From NCBI RefSeq assembly GCF_001704415.2, contig NC_030808.1, positions 84,352,594 to 84,416,593 on the forward strand: 64,000 nucleotides of DNA, in the 5' to 3' direction. This document shows, piece by piece, positions 55,754 through 64,000 of this stretch (positions within the stretch are counted from its first letter, which is position 1; each line of letters opens with the position of its first letter). Source of the DNA: Capra hircus. Lineage: Eukaryota; Chordata; Mammalia; Artiodactyla; Bovidae. The notes under the pieces were generated by a model. It made no database searches. It was not told the DNA's origin and was given only the letters and a program-made list of their open reading frames with translations. Position numbers and translations under genes: made by a program.

Positions 55754-56585
55754 AAGCTGGAGTCAAGATTGCCTGGAGAAATATCAATAACCTCAGATAT
55801 GCAGATGACACCACCCTTATGGCAGAAAGTGAAGAGGAACTAAAAAGCCTCTTGATGAAAGTGAAAGAGGAGAGTGAAAAAGTTGGCTTAAAGCTCAACA
55901 TTCAGAAAACGAAGATCATAGCATCTGGTCCCATCACTTCATGGGAAATAGATGGGGAAACAGTGGAAACAGTGTCAGACTTTATTTTGGGGGGCTCCAA
56001 AATCACTGCAGATGGTGATTGTAGCCATGAAATTAAAAGACGCTTACTCCTTGGAAGAAAATTTATGACCAACCTAGATAGCATATTCAAAAGCAGAGAC
56101 ATTACTTTGCGAACAAAGATCCGTCTAGTCAAGTCTATGGTTTTTCCAGTAGTCATGTATGGATGTGAGAGTTGGACTGTGAAGAAGGCTGAGAGCCAAA
56201 GAATTGATGCTTTTGAACTGTGGTGTTGGAGAAGACTCTTGAGAGTCCCTTAGACTGCAAGGAGATCCAAACAGTCCATTCTGAAGGAAATCAACCCTGG
56301 GATTTCTTTGGAAGGAATGATGGTAAAGCTGAAACTCCAGTACTTTGGCTACCTCATGCGAAGAGTTGACTCATTGGAGAAGACTTTGATGCTGGGAGGA
56401 TTGGGGGCAGGAGGAGAAGGGGATGACAGAGGATGAGATGGCTGGATGGCATCACGGACTCGATGGATGTGAGTCTGAGTGAACTCCGGGAGTTGGTGAT
56501 GGACAGGGAGGCCTGGCGTGCTGCGATTCATGAGGTCGCAAAGAGTCGGACACGACTGAGTGACTGAACTGAACTGAACTGAACA
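55754..56585 (+). mobile_element. BovB LINE, 5' truncated just before the catalytic box
   Basis: Begins AAGCTGGAGTCAAGATTGCCTGG, includes an intact YADD box (55798-55809), and ends ACTGAACTGAACTGAA. The RT C-terminal frame is open for 144 codons (55819-56253) to a TAG at 56251-56253, where other copies read TGG. Confidence 0.96.
55819..56253 (+). pseudogene. BovB RT C-terminal frame, 144 codons
   Basis: Peptide starts MAESEEELKSLLMKVKEESE and contains [20 protein letters not shown] and [11 protein letters not shown] before a stop. Only the thumb/C-terminal part downstream of the catalytic box is present; the fingers and palm are missing. Confidence 0.93.
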
Positions 56586-57655
56586 ATTATTGATTTTAAG
56601 CATCTTTTCATGAGCATGCCTGCCATTCATATATATATTTTAATAAAGATCTGTTGATGTTTTTTGACTGCTTTAAAATTCAGTTCTCTTTTTTTTCTAT
56701 TCTCTTTTAGTTCTCTATATTTTCCGGATATAGGTCCTTTGTCAAAAGTATAAGTGGTAAACATATTCTCAGCATGGAGTTTGTCTTTTTATTTTCTTAA
56801 TTGTGTCTTTTGATACACAGAGGTTTTTAATTTTGGTGATGTAATTTATCCAGTTTTTGAATTAGTGCTTTTTGTGTACTGAGAAATCTTTGCATCTTCT
56901 CCGCAATTGTCAGGATATTCCCCTGTGTGTTCTAGCACATGTATAATTTGGGCTTTTACATCTAGATGTATGAATTATCTCGAAAAAAATTGTTTTATGG
57001 TGTGAGATAGAGGATCCAGTTTTTTTCCACATGGACATCATGTTATTCCAGCACTATCTATTGAAAACACTTTTCTTTCTGTATTGAATTACTTTGCCGT
57101 CTTTGATGAAAATCAATTGACCACATTTAATGGGAATCTGTTGTTGGGCTTTCTATTATACTCCATTGATATATATGTATATATATCCTTAAGCCAAAAC
57201 AACACTGCTCCCATCATGGGACGCCCTCAGCCTTTGTTGTCCTATTTTTGTTATTGTCATGGATATTATGCTTTGTTTTCAGTATTTCCATCTAAAGCTG
57301 CTAGGATTATGATCTCTATTGCAATCTGTTGATATTTGGCTTCTAATCTTTGAACATGGCATCTCTCCTTTATTTGAGTTACTTTTCTCAGCAAAATTGT
57401 ATAGTTTCCAGTGTAAAGTCCTTGCAAATTTTGCTATATTTATTCTTAAAACTATTAAAATATTGATGTTATAGCAAATGGTATTTTAAAATTGTCACTT
57501 TCAATTGTTTGTTGCTAGAGCATAAAAGTACAGGTTGCTTTTAGACATGGATTTATATTCCATAAGCTTGTTAAATTCCCTTATTAGTGTCCGTATATGA
57601 TTTAATTAAATTTTTCTACATACAAATTTGCTGTATGGAAATAAAGACAATTTTA
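56586..57655 (-). repeat. L1M ORF2/3' UTR, antisense, continuation
   Basis: AAGCATCTTTTCATGAGCATG, CGGATATAGGTCCTTTGTC, ACATTTAATGGGAATCTGTTG and TTTGTTGCTAGAGCATAAAAGTAC are the expected next antisense L1 blocks after the segment ending at 55753. Confidence 0.88.
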
Positions 57656-57772
57656 GGGACTTCCCTGGTGATCAGTGGTTAAGACTCTGCCCTTCTACTG
57701 CAGAGGGCACAGGTTTGATCCCTGGTTGGGGAAACTAAGATCTCATATGTTACATGGTGCCACAAAAAGAAG
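57656..57772 (+). mobile_element. CHR-type SINE inserted in antisense L1M
   Basis: GGGACTTCCCTGGTGATCAGTGGTTAAGAC (A-box side), ACAGGTTTGATCCC (B box), TGGGGAAACTAAGATCTCATATGTTACATGGTGCCAC, then an A-rich tail. Confidence 0.93.
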
Positions 57773-58565
57773 AAAAAAGGTATTTTTTTGTTTCTAAAGT
57801 CCTTATTAGATTTTATTATTTTTATGGTTATGTTGACTTCATAAAATAAGATGGGTCACATAGCCTCCTCCATTTCTTGGAAGAATTTGTGTAAAATTAG
57901 AACTATATTTTCTGTAGAAATAAACTCTGGGTATGTAGTTTTCTTTCTGAGAATATTTTTGAATTTCAAGTTCAAGTCTTAAGAGTAGATAAGGAGCTCT
58001 TCAGGTTTTCCATTTCTTCTTGTATCAGTTTGGTAATTTGTATTTGTCCAAAATTGTCCATCTCATCTAAATTCTTGAATATATTGGCATAAAATTGTTC
58101 TTAGCATTACTTTATTGATCTTTTAATGTTTTTAGGTCCTGGATGGATGTTTTCTTTTTATGTACCCTTTTCCTTGATCAATCTTGCTATAGGTTTATCA
58201 ATCTTATTAATCTTTACAGAGAATCAAGTTTTTTTGTCATTTTTCTCTATGCTTTATTTTATATTTTATCTATTTCTATTATCATCATTATTTCCTTTCT
58301 TATTTTTACTTTGGGCTTAATTTGACTTTTTTTTTCTATTTCTTAAAGTAAAAATTTAGATCACAGATTTTAAAATTCTTTTATTTTCTAATATAAGCTA
58401 CACATTTTCTCAGTAAATTGCTTAGATTTTTTAAAAATTATCATTTAGTTGAAGAAATTTTCTAAATTTTTGTGAGTTTCTACTTTGCCCATGCTTATTT
58501 AAAAGCTTATTTCCAGATATTTGGGACATCAAGCCAAGTTTTCATATTTTTTTCACATTAAAAAA
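57773..58565 (-). repeat. L1M ORF2, antisense, continuation
   Basis: TGGTTATGTTGACTTCATAAAATAAG, TTTGGTAATTTGTATTTGTC, CCTTGATCAATCTTGCTATAGG and ACTTTGCCCATGC continue the antisense ORF2 series. Confidence 0.82.
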
Positions 58566-58619
58566 ATACACTAATGATTTTTATGTATCTGTATCTCCAA
58601 TTCAACCTTTTTTCTTCCT

Positions 58620-59460
58620 TTTAGGTAGATTTTATTTTAAAAAGTAGTTTTAGATTCATAGCAAGAAAGTTGTGGGGAGAGTTCCTATATACTCTCCCCA
58701 CACTCACATCTTCCCCTACTATCAACATCCTACACTACAAAGTACAGTTTTGTTTTGTTTTGTTTTTACCATTGTTGGACCTAAACTGACACATCATTAA
58801 AGCCCAAAGTCTACAATTTAGAGAACCCTCTTGGTATTGAGCATTCAATGTATTTGACAAGTGTATTATGGCAAGTGTCAAATATAATATCATACAGAAT
58901 AGTTTAATTGCCCTAAAAATCCTCTGTTCCCTGCCTATTCATCAGTCTCTCCTGAGCCCCCACAGCCATCTATCTTTTTTGCTGTCTTGATAGTCTTGCC
59001 TCTTTAGGACTGTTATATAAATAGAATCATACAGTCTGCAGTCTTTTTAAGTTGGCTTCTTTCATTAGTAAATATACACATGACTCTTCTTTCTGTTTTC
59101 ATGAGTTGATAATGTGTTTCTTTTTAGAGCTGAATAATATTTCATAGTCTGGATTTATCACATTTTATTAATCCATTTACCTACTGAAGAACATCTTGGT
59201 TGCTTCCTCATTTTGACTATTATGAATAAAGCTGCTATAAACATCTATGTGCAGGATTTTTTTGTAGATATAAGTTCTCAGCCCATTTCAGTAAATACCA
59301 AAAAGTGCAATTGCTAAATTGTATGGTATTGTATCATTTATTTAATTTTGTAAGAAACTGTCGAACTGTCTTCTAAAGTGACTGTACTATTTTTTATTTC
59401 CAGTAGCAATATACGAGAATTCCTGTTGCTCCACATTCTTTTCAGCATTTAACATTGTCA
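58620..59460 (-). repeat. Second L1M 3' UTR, antisense
   Basis: TAGATTCATAGCAAGAAAGTTG, TACCATTGTTGGACCTAAACTGACACATCATTAAAGCCC, TATATAAATAGAATCATACAGTCTGC, GACTATTATGAATAAAGCTGC, GTTGCTCCACATTC: a further L1M copy from its 3' end on the minus strand. A (GTTTT)n run lies at 58749-58768. Confidence 0.85.
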
Positions 59461-59794
59461 GCATTCTGGATTTTCTCCATGCTTCTCATACAACTCAATA
59501 TGGAAAAAAAAAAAAATCCCAGTCCAAAAATGGGCAGAAAATCTAGACGTTTCTCCAAAGAGAATATACAGATGGCCAAGAGGCACATGAACAGATGTTT
59601 AACATCACTAATTAATAGAGAAATGCAAATCAAAACTACAATGATGTATCACCTCACAACAGTCAAAATGGCTATTATCAAGAAATGCACAAACAATCAG
59701 TGCTGGAGACGGTGTGGAGAGAAAGGAATTGTCCTATACTGTGTTGGGAATGTAAATTTGTACAACCACTGTGTGAACAGTATGGAGGTTCCTT

Positions 59795-60058
59795 GCTGCG
59801 GCTGCCGCTGCTAAGTAACTTCAGTCATGTCCGACTCTGCGCAGCCCTAGAGATGGCAGCCCACCAGGTCCCCCATCCCTGAGATTCTCCAGGCAAGAAC
59901 ACTGGGGTGGGTTGCCATTTCCTTCTCCAATGCATGAAAGTGAAAAGTGAAAGTGAAGTCACTCAGTCGTGTCCGACTCCTAGCGACCCCATGGACTGCA
60001 GCCTACCAGGTTCCTCCATCCATGGGATTTTCTGGAGTGGGGTGCCATTGCCTTCTCC
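59795..60058 (-). mobile_element. BovA2 dimeric SINE in L1, 13-bp target-site duplication
   Basis: Reverse AGC-type tail (GCTGCGGCTGCCGCTGC), two monomers and the GTGAAAAGTGAAAGTG linker. The first monomer has a small internal deletion (GGGATTTTCTGGAGTGGGG). ATGGAGGTTCCTT at 59782-59794 and 60059-60071. Confidence 0.96.
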
Positions 60059-60376
60059 ATGGAGGTTCCTTAAAACACTAAAAATGAACCTAGAATCCCA
60101 TTCCTGGGCTTATATCTGGAGATAAACATGGTCCAAAGAGATACATGTTACACCAGCATTTGCTACAGCACTCTTTACAATAACAAAGATGTAGAAGCAA
60201 CCTAAATGTCCACTAGCAGTGGAAATAATGCCATTTGCAGCAACATGGATGGACCTAGAGATTGTCAAACTGAGTGAAGTAAGTCAGACAGAAAGAAAAA
60301 TATGGTATGATACCCACTATACGTGGAATCTAAAAGGACGTGATACAAATTAACTTCTTTACAAAATAGAATCACA

Positions 60377-60412
60377 GACTTAGAATTTACTTTTGACTTA
60401 GAATTTATTTTT
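60377..60412. repeat. 18-bp tandem duplication in L1 3' UTR
   Basis: GACTTAGAATTTACTTTT (60377-60394) is followed at once by GACTTAGAATTTATTTTT (60395-60412), one mismatch. Confidence 0.93.
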
Positions 60413-60652
60413 GGTTACCAAGGGGAAGGTTGAGGGGATGGAATAGTTAGAGAGTTTGAGTTTAACAGGTGCACACTGCTATATTTAAAATGAATAATCA
60501 ACAAGAACTTACTACATAGCACACAGAACCTTGCTCAATATTCTGTAATAACTTAAACGGGAAAAGAATTTGAAAAAGAATAGATACTTGAATATGTATA
60601 ACTGAATCAATTGGCATACACCTGAAACTGACATAACATTGTTAATCAATTG

Positions 60653-60654
<2 letters not shown>

Positions 60655-60683
<29 letters not shown>
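60655..60683. repeat. (GT)n microsatellite
   Basis: Twenty-nine bases of alternating GT at the junction of the L1 3' end and the next SINE. On the minus strand it is the CA tail of the Bov-tA. Confidence 0.95.
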
Positions 60684-60686
<3 letters not shown>

Positions 60687-60853
60687 TGTTGTGTCCAACT
60701 CTTTGTGACCCCAGCCCGCCAGGCTCCTCTGTCCCTGGAATTTTCCTGGTAAGAATACTGGCGTTCCAGGGGATCTTCTTGACCCAGGAACTGAACCTGT
60801 GTCTCTTTCATCTCCTGCTTTGGCAGGAGGATTCTTTGCCACTAGAGCCACAT
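60684..60853 (-). mobile_element. Bov-tA SINE with an internal deletion
   Basis: GCGCTGTTGTGTCCAACTC to GGAACTGAACCTGTG (reverse B box) and TTTGCCACTAGAGCC. About 25 bp of the body (the GGAGTGGGTTGCCATTTCC segment) is missing at about 60763. Confidence 0.9.
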
Positions 60854-61463
60854 CATCAACTCCAATATAAAAGAAAAATTTCTTTGAAAAAAATCTATCT
60901 CCAGAAAATTCATGAATCAGTAAGTCTGGCACCTTTCCTTGCAAGATTTGCCAGTCTGTTTAGTTGCTCAGTAAGTTCTGTTTACCTTTTCCTAAGATTT
61001 TTAGAGGAAATTGATAGTCTATTGGCAGAATTGCCTGTTATTCATATGAAAGATGTGCCATCTTTATTTGCTTTAATATAATTACTTTTTTAAGAATCAC
61101 AACCACCATTATCATCATGGTCATTGATTACTAACAATATCAGTGAACATACACTGAGTTTGGGGTACTAAGGTTTTACATGGATTTATATAATTCATAG
61201 AAGTGTTTCTTATCATGAAATTTTTTATCCAGGATAATTAAATGATAGCTCTTTAAAATACTATATAATTCAGCTTCTTTTCCTGACCTTTCTTCTATGA
61301 CAGTGATTCTTTATTCTTACACATTTTATTTGATATTTTACATCTATCAGACTAGCAAGGTAATTTTGAAGTAGTTGATTCCTAAAGGAAATATTAAGGT
61401 GCCCTAAAGAACTGGAATTAGGAGAAATAAATTGCTCTTAGAAATTAAACCTCAAAATCGCCA
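60854..61463. other. Unique-looking DNA
   Basis: No recognised element beyond a faint reverse MIR at about 61140-61240. Confidence 0.35.
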
Positions 61464-61464
61464 T

Positions 61465-62191
61465 CAGTTCAGTTCAGTTCAGTCACTCAGTCACATCCGA
61501 CTCTTTGCGACCCCATGAATTGCAGCACGACAGGCCTCCCTGTCCATCACCAACTCCCGGAGTTCACTCAGACTCACATCCATCGAGTCCGTGATGCCAT
61601 CCAGCCATCTCATCCTCTGCCATCCCCTTCTCCTCCTGCCCCCAATCCCTCCCAGCATCAGAGTCTTTTCCAATGAGTCAACTCTTCTCATGAGGTGGCC
61701 AAAGTACTGGAGTTTCTGCTTTAGCATCATTCCTTCCAAAGCACACCCAGGTCTGATCTCCTTTAGCATGGACTGGTTGGATCTCCTTGCAGTCCAAGGG
61801 ACTCTCAAGAGTCTTCTCCAACACCACAGTTCAAAAGCATCAGTTCTTTGGCGCTCAGCCTTCTTCACAGTCCAACTCTCACATCCATACATGACCATAG
61901 GAAAAACCATAGCCTTGACTAGACAGACCTTATTTGGCAAAGTAATGTCTCCGCTTTTGAATATGCTATCTAGGTTGGTCATAACTTTTCTACTAAGGAG
62001 TAAGCGTCTTTTAATTTCATGGCTGCAAACACCATCTGCAGTGATTTTGGAACCGAAAAAAATAAAGTCTGACACTGTTTCCACTGTTTCTCCAACTATT
62101 TCCCATGAAGTGATGGGACTGGATGCCATGATCTTCATTTTCTGAATGTTGAGCTTTAAGCCAACTTTTTCACTCTCTTCTTTCACTTTCA
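61465..62191 (-). mobile_element. BovB 3' third with a nearly full C-terminal frame
   Basis: Starts at the TTCAGTTCAGTTCAGT tail and is 5' truncated at TCTTTCACTTTCA. The minus frame 62195-61491 is open for 234 codons: [57 protein letters not shown], the GGRRRRGW segment and [10 protein letters not shown], ending at TGA eight codons before the usual BovB stop. It starts after the catalytic box. Confidence 0.96.
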
Positions 62192-62240
62192 CCATACAGT
62201 GATGTAAAATAGACTTCTAGGCCAGAAAGACTTGAAGTTG

Positions 62241-64000
62241 ATTGTTGTTTTTGCTCAGTCTCTCGGTTGTGTCCAACTCTTTGCAACCCCATTAACTGCA
62301 GCCAGCCCAGTTTCCCTGTCCATTACTATCTCCCTGAGTTTGCTCAAACTCAAGTCCATTGAGTCAATGATGCCATCCAACCATCTCATCTTCTATCACT
62401 CTCTTCTTCTTCCTCCCTCAATCTTTCCCAGGATCAGGGTCTTTTCCAATGAGTCGGCTCATTGCATCAGGTGGTCAAAGTATAGAAGCTTCAGCTTCAG
62501 CATCAGTCTTTTCAATGACTATTCAGGGTTGATTTCTTTTAGGATTGACTGGTTTGATCTCCTTGCTGTCCAAGGGACTCTCAAGAGCCTTCTCCAGTGC
62601 CACAAATCGAAACGTCAATTCTTCAGGGCTCAGCCTTCTTTATGATCTGACTATCACATCTGTACATGACTATTGAAAAAACTGTAGCAGACCTTTGTTG
62701 TCTAGGTGATGTCTGTGCTTTTTAATATGCTATCTACCTTTGTCATAGCTTTTCTTCCAAGGAGCATGTCTTTTAATTTCGTGGCTGCACTCACCATCTG
62801 CTGAGTTTTGGAGCCCAAGAAAATAAAATCTGTCACTATCTCCAATTTTTCACCATGTATTTGCCATGAAGTGATGGGACTGAATGCCATGATCTTAGTT
62901 TTTTGAATGTTGAGTTTTAATCCAGCTTTTTCACTCTCTTCTTTCACCCTCAAGAGGCTCTTTAGTTCCTCCTTGCTTTCTGCCTTTAGAGTGGTATCAT
63001 CTGCATATCTGAGGTTGTTGATATTACTCCCAGAAATCTTTATTCCAGCTTGTGAGTCTTTCCACCTCAGCCTTCTGCATGATGTACACTGCATGTAAGT
63101 TCAATAAGCAGGGGGACAACATATAGCTTGAGATACTCCTTTCCTAATTTTGAACCACTCCATTGTTCCATATCCAGTTCTAACTGTTGCTTCTTGACCT
63201 CCATACAGGTTTTGCAGGAAACAGGTAAGGTGGTCTGGTATTCCCATCTCTTGAAGAATTTTCCACAGTTTGTTGTGATCCACACAGTCAAAGGCTTTAG
63301 CACAGTCAATGGAGCAGAAGTAGATGGTTTTTTGGAATTTCCTTGCTTTTTCTGTGATCCAACAGATGTTGGCAATTTGATCTCTGGCTCCTCTGCCTTT
63401 TCTAAATCCAGTTCATCTTGAAGGCTATCTTGAAGGATTTTGAGCATTACCTTGGAGATGGAAATGGCAACCCACTCCAGTACTCTTGCCTAGAAAATCC
63501 CATGGACGGAAGAGCCTGGTAGGCTGCAGTCGTTGGGGTCGCTAAGAGTCAGACACGACTGAGCGACTTCACTTTCACTTTGCTAGCATGTAAAATGAGT
63601 GCAATTGTACAGTAGTTTGAGCATTCTTTGACATGCCTTTCTTTGAGATTGACGTGAAAATTGATCTTTTCCAGTTCTGTAGCCATTGCTGAGTTTTCCA
63701 AATTTGTTGGCATATTGAGTGCAGCACTTTAAAGCATCATCTTTTAGGATTTGAAATAGCTCAGTTGGAAGTTCATTACCTCCAGTAGCTTTGCCCATAG
63801 TAATGCTTCTTAAGGCCCACTTGACTTAATACTCCAGGACATCTGGCTGTAGGTTGGTGAGCACACCATTGTAGTTACCTGGCTCAGTAAGACCTTTTCT
63901 GTACAGTTCTTCTCTGTGTTCTTGTCACCTCTTCTTAATCTCTTATGCTTCTGCTAAGTTCTTACCATTCCTGTCCTTTATTGTGCCTATCTTTGCATGA
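62241..64000 (-). mobile_element. BovB LINE with BovA insertion, running off the window
   Basis: Begins with a GTTGTTTTTGCTCAGTC-type tail and reads through the C-terminal RT region, an intact YADD box (about 63008-62997), the upstream RT (CFLQNLYGGQEATVRTGYGTMEWF) and the linker (TAAGAAGAGGTGACAAG on the minus strand near 63930) to the window end. A BovA sits at 63455-63580. Frameshifts and stops split the frame into pieces of 60-130 codons. The endonuclease part, if present, lies beyond 64000. Confidence 0.95.
63455..63581 (+). mobile_element. BovA monomer inserted in BovB
   Basis: GGAGATGGAAATGGCAACCC ... GAGCGACTTCACTTTCA. Host BovB reads GAGCATTACCTT before and ACTTTGCTAGCATG after; the duplication is short and blurred (about ACTTTG). 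Confidence 0.92.

Larger units (their letters stand above)
59495..60652 (+). mobile_element. L1 ORF2 end and 3' UTR, plus strand, split by BovA2
   Basis: CCAAAAATGGGCAGAAAATCTAG, GCCAAGAGGCACATGAACAG, AGAAATGCAAATCAAAACTACAATG and TGGGAATGTAAATTTG are the ORF2/3' UTR series in sense. It resumes at 60072 after the SINE and runs to ACACCTGAAACTGACATAACATTGTTAATCAA. Confidence 0.9.

Overview
The window is mammalian nuclear DNA from a ruminant, most likely a bovid (cattle, sheep, goat or a relative). The diagnosis rests on the repeats: BovB (RTE-type) LINEs on both strands, tRNA-derived Bov-tA and BovA/BovA2 SINEs, two CHR-type SINEs of the cetacean-hippo-ruminant clade, and ruminant-type L1 3' ends ending in CAATTAAAAT-like tails. 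Older mammalian repeats (MIR, L2, MER5A-type hAT elements, L1M) form the background. I see no exon, promoter, RNA gene or intact host coding gene that I can defend. The window is intergenic or deep intronic sequence. Almost every ORF above about 100 codons is a remnant of a retrotransposon reverse transcriptase or its antisense shadow.

Layout. 1-1060: BovB 3' end plus an L1 3' end. 1061-7440: mostly unique DNA with a few SINEs, L2 and MIR pieces and a long AGC microsatellite. 7441-10670: MIR pieces around a BovB fragment, then the longest BovB of the window (8322-10669), which is broken by stops. 10670-20700: ancient repeats, an inverted Bov-tA pair, an L1 3' end with an internal 20-bp tandem repeat, two adjacent MER5A copies, and an L1 3' end split by a BovA2 dimer. 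20700-31100: BovB pieces, a CHR SINE, a BovA trimer and MER5A copies. 31100-38900: the most repeat-poor part, including a somewhat CpG-richer block at about 34040-34790 that ends in AATAAA signals. 38900-43000: a BovB cluster in opposing orientations, holding the best-preserved reverse transcriptase frame (about 42604-41113, minus strand), whose catalytic YADD reads YAAD. 44640-49380 and 53476-60650: mosaics of old antisense L1, broken up by BovB, a candidate solo LTR, a BovA-L1 fusion, a CHR SINE and a BovA2. 61460-64000: two minus-strand BovB copies, the last running off the window end.

No genes work together here in the operon sense. The biology is the retrotransposition record: BovB supplies the reverse transcriptase family whose 3' end gave rise to BovA, L1 or BovB machinery mobilised the SINEs, and nested insertions with readable target-site duplications give a relative order of events. 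The most useful observations are a templated 27-nt insertion, a probable template-switch chimera (BovA joined to L1), internally deleted BovB copies, a BovA trimer, local tandem duplications inside ancient repeats, and inverted SINE/LINE pairs able to fold as long hairpins. I found no previously undescribed biological system. Repeat family names come from remembered consensus sequences, not from a search.
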